Positions 12,587-23,800 of a stretch of 64,000 nt of DNA are shown here, piece by piece (the stretch's first letter is position 1; each line of letters starts with the position of its first letter). Below the pieces are notes generated by a model. The model was not told the DNA's origin, did no database searches, and was given only the letters and a program-made list of their open reading frames with translations. Location: contig OZ231126.1 of NCBI GenBank assembly GCA_965153355.1, forward strand, positions 79,794,001 to 79,858,000. The letters run 5' to 3'. The position numbers and the translations under genes are program-made. The stretch comes from Flaccisagitta enflata (Eukaryota > Chaetognatha > Sagittoidea > Aphragmophora).

Positions 12587-13040
12587 AATTGTATGTTCCC
12601 ATTTTCTCGTGTTCCCCACAGTTGGAATTGATTCAATGGACTTTTTTCACCTCTCCTCCCGCGCATCTAATCCTCACACTCCCGCGCATTAAATGGATTA
12701 CTCATAGAATTAGATTGTAAACTCGGATTACTAACAACAACAACAACAACAACAACAAAATAAAACATTCAAATCAAATCTCAAAACTTTGTACGTGCAT
12801 GGACTACACTGCGCATAAAAAAAAATAACAAAAACTACCTGTTGAAAATCTCTTCCCTCGTCCTCCACCTCTCCATTTGTCCATTTTTCTCATCTCCATC
12901 TGTCATTCCCAAATCGGCGGATCGGGGTAAGTCAAACGTTTGCTTATTAGTGCCGGTTTATTAGCGTGTATGTTTGTGTTTCTTCGTCTTCTTCCTCCTT
13001 CTTCGGCTTATTGTTGCTGGTTTATTAGCGTTGTTTGTGT
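12587..13040. other. No gene; short (AAC)n at about 12733-12758
   Basis: Contains CCCGCGCAT repeated twice and an AAC run that may be a second short interspersed-element tail. No coding support. Confidence 0.4.
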
Positions 13041-13200
13041 TTCTTCTTCTTCTTCTTCTTCTTCTTCTTCTTCTTCTTCTTCTTCTTCTTCTTCTTCTTC
13101 TTCTTCTTCTTCTTCTTCTTCTTCTTCTTCCTCATCTGCATCTTCTTCTTCTTCTGCTTCTGCTTCTGCTTCTTCTTCTTCTTTTTCTTCTGCTTCTTTA
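13041..13200. repeat. (TTC)n trinucleotide microsatellite
   Basis: A TTC run with TGC interruptions toward the right end. Ser/Leu/Phe homopolymer frames across it are artefacts. Confidence 0.96.
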
Positions 13201-13330
13201 ATTTTCTTAAATCTTTAGGTGTGTCTCTGCATCTCGCTGATCGATCGATACGTCGGTCCGTTGCCCATCTTTTAGAATCACGCATATGACACATCAAGCC
13301 TTTCGTTGGGTCTCAGTTTTTTTTCCATTT

Positions 13331-13488
13331 TTAGTCGCGGACACGCAACTCTACAACTTGCCACGTTGGTCAGTCGGGACTCAGTTCGTTGGTCGGTCTG
13401 TCGGTAAATCCGGAATATTTTCAAATTACGAGCGGTTATTGCATGTGCAGCCGTCCGCGACTGTGTTGCCATGAATCCAGCCTTGTTA
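13331..13488 (+). mobile_element. Family-1 element, mixed stem
   Basis: TTTTTAGTCGCGGACACGCAACTCTACAACTTG, a (GTCGG)n-like core, and a 3' end GTCCGCGACTGTGTTGCCATGAATCCAGCCTTGTT. The outer pair is GTCGCGGAC/GTCCGCGAC, but the inner hairpin partner is CGCAAC, so the inner arm has one mismatch. Confidence 0.65.
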
Positions 13489-13565
13489 GTTGCGGACACG
13501 CAACTCTATAAGAGGCTCTGTCCATCTGTCTGTTGGTCGGTTGGTCAGTTGGTCCGTTGAAACGA
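13488..13565 (+). mobile_element. Family-1 5' half, GTTGCGGAC subtype
   Basis: Joined directly to the end of the previous copy: TTAGTTGCGGACACGCAACTCTATAAGAGGCTCTGTCC and a short GTCGGTTG core, then unrelated sequence. A head-to-tail junction of two subtypes. Confidence 0.6.
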
Positions 13566-13887
13566 AATGAGCGTTTTGGATGCGTCTTGTGTATGTGTGT
13601 GTGTGGGAGGGGGCATGGGGTGTTGATGGGGGTAGGATACCCCTACCTACCCATCTGCATTCTTATTGTGACCACTCTTCACTTGTTGTTTCACTCTCAA
13701 ATGTTCATGAGAGACCATGGCAGTCCATCCGTTTAAATGCTTGTTGGTGAAATCTTCCGGACCCCAAATCGCCATGATTAGATTTTACAATGCACGCGAG
13801 TTAAACCAATTTTTTTCGAATAAAACAAAATGTGCATATTAGTGTAAATCAAACTGCGTCAGCGAATTATAATGCGGCTCGACAGTC

Positions 13888-14215
<328 letters not shown>

Positions 14216-14332
14216 CATATGACAGCCAGCCTGCGCACAAAACATTTGGTGTATAAATGGGTACGGGGTACAAATTTAATAATGAATAAAATTGAATGCT
14301 ACGACAAAAAATAGTTCGGGATATTTCTTTAA

Positions 14333-14545
14333 AGTCGCTTGCCATGCAACTCAACACCCTGCTTTGTCCGTTTGTCCCTTCGTTGGTTGGTTGTTTGGTT
14401 AGATGGTTGGTAGGTCCGGTCCGTCCGTCACATAATACGTTTTTATAGGTTTCTTTTATTCTTTAACCGCACTGCTCCTGCCCAAGTACTCTTGTGACTT
14501 CAACTTCCCTGCCCTCCCCCACGCTACTGGGGTAGCCTCGTATAC
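14333..14545 (+). mobile_element. Family-1 element, decayed stem
   Basis: AAGTCGCTTGCCATGCAACTCAACACCCTGCTTTGTCC, a GTTGGTTG core, GCTCCTGCCCAAG, CCCCACGCTACTGGGGTAGCC, GTATAC. The stem has lost complementarity. Confidence 0.6.
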
Positions 14546-14640
14546 TCATTCAAATTACATTTTTTTCTCTTCTTTGCGAGATAATGGTTTCTCTAGCTTG
14601 TTTGTCTGTCTGTCGGTGTGCCTGTCCTTTTCTGTGTCTG

Positions 14641-14776
<136 letters not shown>

Positions 14777-14864
14777 TCTGAACAAATATCTTCATTTTTC
14801 CATATGCACACGATTCTATAAGTCGCTTTGTCCGCCTGTCTATCGGTTGGTTGGTAACACTTTA

Positions 14865-14965
14865 TCTTTAGTCGCATGCAAGCGACTCTTCAATCTACTT
14901 TGTCCCTCCATCTGTCTGTCCGTCAGTCTATCCAATGATCTGTCTGTCTGTCAATTAGTCAAACT
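14865..14965 (+). mobile_element. Family-1 5' half, GTCGCATGC stem
   Basis: TTTAGTCGCATGCAAGCGACTCTTCAATCTACTTTGTCC, then a GTCT/GTCC core. It has a further stem variant: GTCGCATGC with partner GCAAGCGAC. Confidence 0.6.
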
Positions 14966-14974
14966 TTCTTTTTT

Positions 14975-16145
14975 CGGGCAGCGGCCTCGAAGGAGCCAAT
15001 AACCTATGCTTTCCCATATAGGGGAAAGTTTGTCCCCCCCCCCCCCGCCTTGAAGCTCAAATCCCACCCTTGAGGCCCAAATCCCATCCTCGAGGCTCAA
15101 ACACCAGCCTCAAGGCTCAAATCCCAGCCTCAAGACTCAAATCTCAGCCTCAAGGGTTAATCCTAGCCTCGAGGCTTAAATCCCCACCTTGAGACTCAAA
15201 TCCCAGCCTCGATGCTCAAATCCCAGCCTCGATCGTTAAATCCCATTGACAGATGGATGGACCAATTCACTAAAGTCCCCCTGTGTTCTACAGGACATTG
15301 TCCCCCTCCGGGCCACTGCCCTTTTACCCATCAGCCACAATCACCAACATACAAAGCAGGGCAACGGGTATCGCTGACCACATATTGCCCTTGGGTGACT
15401 TGTTTTTCTCCGTATGCCCCCCCCCCCACTTGAGGCTAAAATCCCAGCCTTGAGGCCCATATTCAAAATCCCAGCCTTGAGAACCAGAGTAGTAGCCCTG
15501 AAGCCCAAATCCCAGACTTGAGGCCCAAATCTCAGTCTTGAGACCCAAATCCCAGCCTTGAGGCCCAAATCCCATCCTTGAAGTCCAAATCCCAGCTTTG
15601 AGGCCAAATCCCAGACTTTAGGTTAAAACTCCCAGCCTTGAGGTTCAAATTCCAGGCTTGAGGTCAAAACCCAGCATTGAGGCCAAAATCCCAGCCTTGA
15701 GACCAAAATCCCAGCCTTGAGGCCCAAATCCCAGCCTTGAGGCCCAAATCCCAGCCTTGGCCCAAATTTCCGACCTTGAGGTACAAACTCCAGGTTTGAG
15801 GCCAAAACCCAGTATTGAGGCCAAATCTCTACCTTGCAGCCAAAATCTCAGCCTTGCGGCCCAAATCCCAGCCTTGAGGCCCAAATCCCAGCCTTGAGGC
15901 TCAAATCCCAGCCTTGAGGCCCAAATTCTAGCCTCGACGCCCAAATCCAAGCCTTGAGGCCCAAATCCCAGTCTTGAGGCCCAAATCCAGCCCTTAGGCC
16001 CAAGTCTCAATAACTTGAAGGAGAAAATTCCCCATGTGTGAAAGCATAGGTCATCAACCCCTTCAGGACCGCTGCCCTGCTCCGTCCCTCAACATCAAGC
16101 ACAACCTACTTGGGCAGGGCACAGGTACTGCTGACCATCTAACAC
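14975..16145 (+). mobile_element. Family-2 minisatellite array, nested or chimeric
   Basis: Starts GGGCAGCGGCCTCGAAGGAG...AACCTATGCTTTCCCATATAGGGG and holds two long blocks of the 20-bp GAGGCCCAAATCCCAGCCTT unit (15045-15245 and 15430-16015). Between them is a complete right end of the other subtype (TGTGTTCTACAGGACATTG...GCCACTGCCC...GGGTATCGCTGACCAC). The far right end is TGTGTGAAAGCATAGGTCAT...GACCGCTGCCCT...GGTACTGCTGACCATCTAAC. On the minus strand the unit reads as the repeat GFGPQGWDLGLKA, which is an artefact. Confidence 0.7.
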
Positions 16146-16146
16146 T

Positions 16147-16745
16147 TTTGGACAGCGGCCCCGAAGGGGCTGTTGACCTATGCTTTCACACATAGGGAAA
16201 ATTTCTCCTCCTCCTTCTTCTCCTTTTCCTTCTCCTTCTTCTCCGTCCCCCCCCTAGAGGCCTTAATCCTAGTCTAGAGGCCCAAATCCTAGTCTTGAGG
16301 CATAAATCCAAGTCTCGAGGCCCAAATCCTAGCCTTGAGGCCCAAATCCCAGCCTAAAGTCTCAAATCCCAGCCTCAAGGCGCAAATCCCAGCCTCAAGG
16401 TTCAAATCCCAGCCTCAAGGCTCAAATCCCAGCCTCAAGGCTAAAATCCCAGCCTCAAGGCTCAAATACCCACCTTGAGGCTCAAATCCAAGCCTTGATG
16501 CTCAAATCCCAGCCCTGAGGTTCAAATCCCAAGCTCGAGGCTCAAATCCCAGCCATTTACTAGCCTTGAGGCTCATATCCCAGCCTCCAGGCCCTAATTC
16601 CAGCCTTGAAGTTCAAATAAAAACAGCATAGGTCATCGGCCCCTTCAGGGCCGCTGCCCTTCTAACCACTTTGTACCCACATACACTCACATAGGGGCAA
16701 TGGGTACCGCTGACCATCTGACGCTTTTGCGACTATTGTAACTAT
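16147..16745 (+). mobile_element. Family-2 minisatellite element, complete
   Basis: Left end TTTTGGACAGCGGCCCCGAAGGGGC..GACCTATGCTTTCACACATAGGG, about 17 minisatellite units, right arm AGCATAGGTCATCGGCCCC and GGGCCGCTGCCC, then GGGTACCGCTGACCATCTGA CGCTTTTGCGACTATTG. The left and right arms are inverted copies of each other. Confidence 0.75.
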
Positions 16746-16977
16746 TGTATATGTTTTTGTGTGTGGGATGGGGATTGGATGCCCCTGCCCAGCCATCCGC
16801 AACAATATTTTGACCCGTTTCTCTTGTTATCTAGTAGCCAATTCAAGTCATTTTTGGTCAAATGTTTAGTGAAGTCATTTTGCTTTTGTTTTGCTTACAC
16901 AATAAATCTTGATTCCTAGTACCTAATCATTTCTGCAAGTCGTTTTGATGCAAAGGCAAGTATTGGAATTGATCATA

Positions 16978-17014
16978 ATCTATCTGTCTTGTTCTAGGGT
17001 CAAAAAGATTCAAA
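16978..17014 (+). promoter_or_regulatory. 3' splice site and leader before the Env-like gene
   Basis: The pyrimidine-rich TCTATCTGTCTTGTTCTAG ends at 16997 and is followed by 17 bases of leader and the ATG at 17015. The start context CAAAATGG (A at -3, G at +4) is near ideal. The arrangement implies an upstream non-coding exon, as in retroviral or errantiviral env mRNAs. The donor was not located. Confidence 0.6.
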
Positions 17015-18766
17015 ATGGCCTCCTACACAATTGCTGCCGGGGCAATTGTCCTTGCCATTTCTTTGATTCATGCAGACCAAGAATTTGTCCACCCCTTTTT
17101 ATGCACGGTGTTCAAGCAGAGCATGATGCGTCTCAACCAGGGAGCCTTTGTTATTCCCTTGATCAGAGACCTTGACACCAGCTGTCAAGAGGAGTGTTAT
17201 GTGCTAAAAAATGGATCTGACTACCGAGGAACAATTTCTCACACAAGCGACGGCATCAAGTGTCAGGAATGGGCGTCAGATCAGCCCCATGCGCATGCTC
17301 ATCTCACTCCAGTTGATTTTGAAAGATACAACTTGGAAAAAAATTACTGCCGCAATCCTCATCAGAAAGCAGAGAGGCCATGGTGTTACACCATCTACAA
17401 ATCGATGAAATGGGGTTATTGTGACATACCCCATTGCTCCAATCAAACAGTTGATTGGATGGATGCGCTTTACCAGGACATTCAGGATCTACCAAGAACA
17501 GGAACCCATTACCAGTACAGCCATTATCGGGGTCGTCGTGGACTGACGCCAATTGGGTTTCTTTTTGATGCGGTGATTTCGGGATTGAAGATTGGGATCG
17601 GTATTAGTAACGCCAACAAATTAAACGAACTGCACCAAACCATCACATGGATGGGCAACAATCAAAGAAAGATCAAGAACTCACTCAAAAAAATGAACGC
17701 CTCAATCGCAACACTCGAGACAAATCTTAACCGCGCATTTTTGGCGGTGAAAGATTTGCAGGAATACCAAGATTCAATCAACAAGAAGCTCATGTGTCAG
17801 CTCAGCCAAGTGAAACTGAATCGCCTGATGAAAAGTTTGGTGCATGGGAAAATTTCCCCATCCATTCTTCCACCAGAAAACTTGATCCATCTACTCTCAC
17901 ATGAAGTAGGGTTGAAACACACAATCTACAAGAATGATCCTCACTTGATATACAAGTTGGGGGACCTTGAGGTCCTTGACATTGATCCAAGAAGCGGAAT
18001 TATAACTCTACTGTTACTTATTCCGCACATCAATGAGGAACCTGATGGGTTTATCTATGAACCCATGCAGGTTTCTCGCTTTCAAGTTGAGAATGAGGGG
18101 TCCATTGTTGAGAAGATGATGAAGGTTCCAACACTCATTGATGTATCACCTCAGTTGCCCCATCCCAAAGGACGCATGATGATGGGGTTGAAAGATGATT
18201 CATGTGAGCAACTGCATTCTCATCTTGTCTGTAAGTTGGGGCATCATTTCTTTGATGAAACTGTCAAATGCTCCAATGTGCTCCTTCAAAATACAACAAG
18301 CATTGAAACCCTTCAAAGTCTTTGTGATTACAAAGTAGAACGGAAAGCCTGGACCCGCTCGTCATTTGTGGTAGAGTCTTCGACCCATGTTCTATTATAT
18401 TCTAATGAGGAAGTCCATGGCTCAACCCACAATGGAATATTTGGGATTCAAGACAAGAACATAGAACCAAAGTGCACCCTCATCAACAAGCTGTTGATGA
18501 AGAGGTTGGTCATGGATGAAAAGGAAATGCTTTTGCATGCAAGGAGTGATGCTCTGCGAGATCAATCAAAAAACCGGAAGTTGATTCAAACACTTTGCCC
18601 AGAACCTACTCCCTTGAGGGCTCCAACAACCCTTCTTTCTGACCCAATCATGATTGCAATCATTTGCACAGGCGGAGCCCTCGTTACAGGCACAGTTGCG
18701 CTTCTCCTTTACAAAAGGTTCCAACAAAATGAGGAACCACCAGAAGGAAATGGCAATGCTGAGTAA
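17015..18766 (+). CDS. Env-like membrane glycoprotein with a kringle domain
   Basis: 583 residues, single exon. Order: signal peptide 1-20; kringle about 57-141 with the full cysteine pattern (C57 or C61, C83, C112, C124, C136, C141) and family motifs NYCRNP, RPWCYT and WGYC; basic site RGRR at 172-175; glycine-rich hydrophobic stretch GLTPIGFLFDAVISG from 176; coiled coil about 199-265; long ectodomain with further cysteines and N-glycosylation sequons (NGS, NQT, NAS, NTT); membrane anchor about 544-566; 17-residue acidic tail. Cleavage site, fusion-peptide-like stretch, heptad repeats and anchor in that order are the plan of class I viral fusion proteins such as baculovirus F or errantivirus Env. 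A kringle upstream of the cleavage site is something I do not know from any of these. The function (membrane fusion, receptor binding by the kringle) is inferred. The frame is intact. Alternative: a host kringle receptor. Confidence 0.75.
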   Translation: MASYTIAAGAIVLAISLIHADQEFVHPFLCTVFKQSMMRLNQGAFVIPLIRDLDTSCQEECYVLKNGSDYRGTISHTSDGIKCQEWASDQPHAHAHLTPVDFERYNLEKNYCRNPHQKAERPWCYTIYKSMKWGYCDIPHCSNQTVDWMDALYQDIQDLPRTGTHYQYSHYRGRRGLTPIGFLFDAVISGLKIGIGISNANKLNELHQTITWMGNNQRKIKNSLKKMNASIATLETNLNRAFLAVKDLQEYQDSINKKLMCQLSQVKLNRLMKSLVHGKISPSILPPENLIHLLSHEVGLKHTIYKNDPHLIYKLGDLEVLDIDPRSGIITLLLLIPHINEEPDGFIYEPMQVSRFQVENEGSIVEKMMKVPTLIDVSPQLPHPKGRMMMGLKDDSCEQLHSHLVCKLGHHFFDETVKCSNVLLQNTTSIETLQSLCDYKVERKAWTRSSFVVESSTHVLLYSNEEVHGSTHNGIFGIQDKNIEPKCTLINKLLMKRLVMDEKEMLLHARSDALRDQSKNRKLIQTLCPEPTPLRAPTTLLSDPIMIAIICTGGALVTGTVALLLYKRFQQNEEPPEGNGNAE

Positions 18767-20387
18767 AGTGATTGAAGCTGAGAACTCTGTTGTTTGGGAA
18801 TTGAATTTGATTCACTCTCTTAAACCCAAGTGAATTGCAAGACATTGAGCTTGAGGACTTGGTTGTTTGGAAAAAAGATGTGATTCCCAGCTGACATCTT
18901 CTCAAGTGAACTGCAAGAGATTGAAGTTGATGACTCTGTTGTCAAAGAAACCCAAAAGACTGTTCAAGATTTTGACCTGTCCAAAGTTTCAAAACATTGC
19001 TTGAGTCAATTGTACATAAATTTCAAAGAAGTTATGTGTCCGGTGGAATATGTTCTTTTTCAGTTTTTACGTGTCACTTGTTTACAGGGCAAATGATTTT
19101 TTTGCTATGCCTAACATAATTAAAGTGTGATTACGTTATTGCATATGTTTACATTTCACATGTTTGCTGTACTACTCTTTTTGTATAAAAGAGGCTTTTT
19201 CTCTTGGTTCTCCCTACTTTGTGAGAAATCTTTATCAGTATCAATGTGGAGTAAACCTCTCTAAATTGTGACCTCTTTTAAAATGGCAAGCCTCATGTCT
19301 GACACAAGAATCACTGAATGGGGGGTATAAAGGTTACAGCTACTGAAGTTTTGGCATTCAAGAAGATTTTCAAAGAAGTTGCTTTTCTCACTGCTCAATA
19401 ACTTTCTTTTTTTTGTTTTTAAATCTTTTGGAGATGTGATTTGTGTTTCCATTCTATTAGTTTTCACTGTAAAGAGGAGACTGGACTTTCTTGTAATCTA
19501 CAGGTTTTTTTCTAATCATTAGAAAAAGAATTGTTGCCTGCTAAGCATCTCTAGAAAGGCCAATTACAGTCCATTGGTTGGTCAGTTTGTAGGCCCACCT
19601 CTTGGTCTGTCCATGACATAAGTATTTTCTACATCAATCTTTTTTAATTGTAAAGATTGTGAGAATCAATATGACTGAAAAAAGAATATCAATGTTTCCT
19701 TTTTTTCTGCATTTCACATATATCTGTCACTTGGTGCAACATTGTTTTCATGAATTTGTTTTAATGGATGGGAGTGATGTTAAACACAAGCATTACAATT
19801 GAAATCTTGCTGAAACTGTCATTAGGATCGGTTTCAAAGCAGAAGCTTTTCCTTTTGAACAAATAAGTACATTCTATCAGTGACTGATTTTTGCACATAT
19901 GTTTTCCACAAAGGCATCTTTAAGTGATTCTCTGAACAGAGAGGGGTGATAGGGGTACTACATCTATCTTTTTTTTTTACATGAAAAATACATTGAAAAA
20001 TGATCTTAACTAACTCTTCAACAAAAAAGTTTGCTCATTCCTTGATTTTTTTTTGCAGTAATTGAACATTCATGATGCAAAATTCTTTGCCATCAATCAG
20101 ATTAATTGTCACCAATCTGAACTCTATCAATTTTTTTCAAAGGAATGTCACCCAATTTAACTTTTTTGAATTGATGTTTTTACCTAATCTGTTTTTCATC
20201 AACACTATTCTACTATCAAAAACTATTAACTATTGTTGATTTGCCATGCTATTTTTACCTCAGTCTTCATGTCAAGAGCAATGCACGAATACACAAATTT
20301 AAGTTGTTAAGAAGTCTGACATTTTGAGGATCTTTTTTGGTTGTGATCAAATATTTTTATCTCTATGAATTTTTCTGTTTTTGTTAG
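18767..20387 (+). other. Intergenic region between the two element genes
   Basis: No long frame. An ATTAAA at 19119-19124 followed by a GTGTG-rich stretch could serve as poly(A) signal for the Env-like gene. A TATA box follows at 19184. The piece from about 19250 to 20387 may be a leader intron of the downstream gene: GGA|GTAAAC at 19250 is a possible donor and TTTTTCTGTTTTTGTTAG ending at 20387 is a strong acceptor. Confidence 0.45.
19184..19191 (+). promoter_or_regulatory. Candidate TATA box of the large gene
   Basis: TATAAAAG lies in an otherwise T-rich region about 420 bp past the Env-like stop and 1.2 kb ahead of the first coding exon of the large gene. There is no strong initiator at the usual 30 bp, so the call is tentative. 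Confidence 0.35.
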
Positions 20388-20569
20388 GTTTCTTAAAAAA
20401 AATTGACAATGACAGCCGTAGACTGCTTGATTCCAATCTTGAAGATAGCTGGACTTGTTTCAACTATTTGGATTGCAATAATCTTTTTTTTTGGATTCAT
20501 CCTGTGGAGGAAATATGAGAGTCGTTTGCGTCACCGATGCGTTTCAACACAAAGGAGCAGGGAAAGAGA
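20388..20569 (+). CDS. First coding exon of the large gene: transmembrane leader
   Basis: ATG at 20409 (A at -3) opens a frame whose residues about 13-32 are strongly hydrophobic (ends IIFFFGFILW), followed by a basic stretch RKYESRLRHRC. The exon is bounded by a polypyrimidine acceptor TTTTTGTTAG| ending at 20387 and by a perfect donor GA|GTAAGT at 20570. An in-frame TAA precedes the ATG, so translation starts here. Coding length is 161 nt (53 codons plus 2 nt), which matches the phase of the next exon. If unspliced, the frame stops at 20571-20573 and would give a free 54-residue single-pass membrane peptide. Confidence 0.6.
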
Positions 20570-20861
20570 GTAAGTCACTGAAAATCTTTATGTTATATCT
20601 ATTGGTCCTATCCACTTTTATCTTCTTATACACTTACTGACAAGTAATCATGACCAATAGTTTTGTCTTAGAGGTGAGGGGCAAGGGCAAATAATCCATA
20701 TCAGTTATCATAAACCAACTGACAGATCAATAGCTGGAGATGGCTAGAAGAGTGGATAATATTTTTTAAAGAGTCATGGGTCCTGAGACAGGAGAGAAAA
20801 TTTCTTATAATCATAATGGAGCAATACTTATGAAAGTGAAAATTTCTTGTATTTGCTTTAG
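20570..20861 (+). other. 292-bp intron, GTAAGT...TTTGCTTTAG
   Basis: Consensus donor GTAAGT and acceptor TTTCTTGTATTTGCTTTAG. Splicing joins phase 2 to phase 2, so the transmembrane exon and the long frame are continuous. The long frame can also be opened at ATGs inside or just after the intron (20776, 20832, 20881), giving forms without the membrane segment. Confidence 0.6.
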
Positions 20862-23800
20862 GAGCAAGCTGGAAGGAGAGATGGATTCTTCCTTATGCCT
20901 GACCTTGAATGAACATAAACCTGGGCCCTCAGCAATTGGACAAATTGTAGAACCAGCAATTTTGGAAGAAGAGATTGTTTGCTTTGATGTAGGTGCACAA
21001 CCGCATGTGAATATTGTCATGGATCAATTACTGGGTGCAGGGAAAAAAGAAAAAGCTACCTCATCCCAAGCCAAAAAGCCGGCAAAGATTTGTGATCTTT
21101 GTCCCAATCGTAAATTACCAGCACAGAAGCCTGAAACTTGCCGTCTTTTCCGCATCAGCAGCCTTGAAAAGGATTTGCAAGAATATTCAATCTATGGTCT
21201 GGAAATCAAGGGACAACCAAAGCCAAAACGTGGAAAGTCCTTCCTGACTAAAGATTCCCAAGTGTGCCAAGCATGCAGAATGTACCTTCGTCGTTCTCAT
21301 GGCTGTGCAACAAGGTTGGGAACATACACGCCCACTAAAGGACGATTACCAAATGTACCAGCAAGTACCTCTGAGCAAGAACCGCTAACGCACCATTCTG
21401 TTTCAAGTAGTGCTGATTCAAGGGAAGGTGATAACAAAATGGTTACTGAACAGTTAGAAAATCCTCGTAACCCAAGTCAAAGGGTCAGCCCTTTATGTAC
21501 TATTTGCAAACAATTCCTTCACAATAGTAAAAAAAAAGGGCTGAAAAGATTTAAAACCCACAAGCTCTGTTCGGAAAATGAGCTGCATGACCTCAAATCA
21601 GAAAATATCATTTTTAGCAGCCAAGATGAGCAGCATGTTCATGTTTACTGCATGGATCAAATCAAGCTGAAAAAGTTGAAAAAAGAGGCAAAAACCAGTC
21701 AGGATGTGTCAGATGATAAATTGACAAGGAGAAATGCCTTTGAGAGCTTCAAACTTATTGCTAACACCTGGATAATTGAGGAAGGAAGACCTCTCACTCT
21801 TCCAGTGTTGTACCAAATGTTTATGGAGCATTTGAGAAAAACATGTGATCTTGAATGGAACAAGGATCATCGTCGCTGGTTTGAAAGACAAATTGATGCT
21901 TGGGCCAAAGAAGATGGTTTACAAATCTTGGTTAAGGAAAATACTACTCTGTATTTTCACAATAACCCTGATTATCAAAAGCTTTACATCAGAGATCTAC
22001 CAAACATAATTTTTCAATCATCTCAATCTTCTGGAGCATTTCCTAGTTCAGCAAGCAATGCGAGCTCTGCAAATTTTTCAAGTTTAGGAAGTGGCATTCA
22101 GGGACCCATTCATGGGCAAAGTCACATTGCCTCAGAAGAAAGCATTTTGCATGCAGCTCATATCATAATTCTGAATGAATTGGCTGAAGCAACTCATGTC
22201 TGTAGTGTTTACAGTCGCTACCCTGAGCTGATGACTACACTCACAATAACAGATATCATCTATGGGAAACCAGCTACAGTAATGAGTTTAGAAGGAGAGT
22301 TGAAAAGACTGGTCATCCCTCCATTTCCAACTAAATTGTGGAACTTTTTTGCGGCAATAACATTGCCAAGGTATGCAAAGAAAAAGCTTGATTGCGAATT
22401 GGGTGGAATGGGCAGAAACGAACCTTTCTATGACAAAGATTTGCGGCCAGAGATGTTTTCATCCATTATCAACATCATAAGCACAATTCTGCATAGCTAT
22501 GATGCTTCAAACATTTACCCATTCCCCATGGCCATGGCTGAGTTGATGCACAGATCCTCAGACTCTCGAAAACAAGAGTGCCTAGCTAGTCTAGGAATAA
22601 TACCATCAACAAGAGCATATGCCAATCATATTGAATTCATAGCTGCGCAACATCAAGAGCAGATGAGAAGCGGCAAACCACATGGTTTTGTAGACGGCCA
22701 CCACTGCAGTTCCCACATTGACAACAAGGAATTTGCTGTCCCGCATGGGATAAAGGTAAGGTTGCATCAAAGTCTAGCTGTTAGTATCATCCAGGCTCTT
22801 CCCTCCTCATCTGATATGGCACTTCCAGAGTCAGCATTCTGGAATAGGGAGGTCCAAGAAGAAGCTGTCCAGGTGCAGATTTCAGATTTTGAAATTAGCG
22901 AATTTCAAGATATGTTTCCTGACCAGCTTATCATTGATGAGGGTCCTGCTGATCGATCACCTGAATATGACCCTCCTGAAAATGTTCCAACTACTCATCA
23001 ATCTGATGCAACCAAAGATGTACCTTTCATTGAGGCAAGGTATTCACGCCCTAAGAGGGAGATTTTTCTTGAGCATGAATACATCCCAGAATACAAGGTG
23101 CCAGAGGCAGCTTCCGTTAGGGTTAGGAAAGAAATCCAGATGGAGAGATCTGATTTCCTTGTTGAATCATTGGAGGACCTTCAAAGAGAAGCCCATTATA
23201 AAAGTTGTATATTTGTACATGCAGACCTCAGAACACAAGGCTCGGAAGAAATTCCAGAGACAAACAATTGGAAACAAATCTTTCCAAATCTCAAAGAGCA
23301 TTTGAACCTTCAGTACCAAGAGGTAGAAGCAAGTGTTTTTGTTTATTTTGATCTCATACCTGGGGTTCCTAATGCTCCTGATGTCCTCCTTCATGCCATA
23401 ACCAAATTGACAAAAGTATTCGTGCATCAGAAAGGTCTAAAGAAGATAATTCTAACTGCTGACGCAGTAGAATTAAATCAACTTTACAAGATTCGGCAAG
23501 ACTATGGGATTCTGATGGACCACATTCACCTATTCATGGGAATGTGGCATTGTCTTGTGAATTACCTACTTCAACAATTCAAGACCTACAGATATGCGGG
23601 TGTTTTACACCTCTTGCAAAAAATTGAGAAAGGTTCAAAGCTTGAAAGACTTCTTAAAGTCACACCAAATTGGTCATACACCAATAAAGTCACATTGTTG
23701 CTTGCTGAAGCCTTAGCTAGGGAGCAATGGAACTCCTTTATTCGCCATGTGAAAGGAGATCTTCAGGATGATGAGTTCCAACTGCTTTCTGAATTAGAAA

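Noticed and set aside
15324-16010. Repeat protein GFGPQGWDLGLKAGIWASRL on the minus strand
   Set aside because: It is the translation of the 20-bp family-2 minisatellite. Three units equal 60 nt and so keep frame by arithmetic. Frame breaks occur freely between copies.
17015-18766. Ordinary host kringle protease or receptor
   Set aside because: There is no serine protease or kinase domain after the kringle. Instead there is a cleavage site, a glycine-rich hydrophobic segment and a coiled coil. Not fully excluded.
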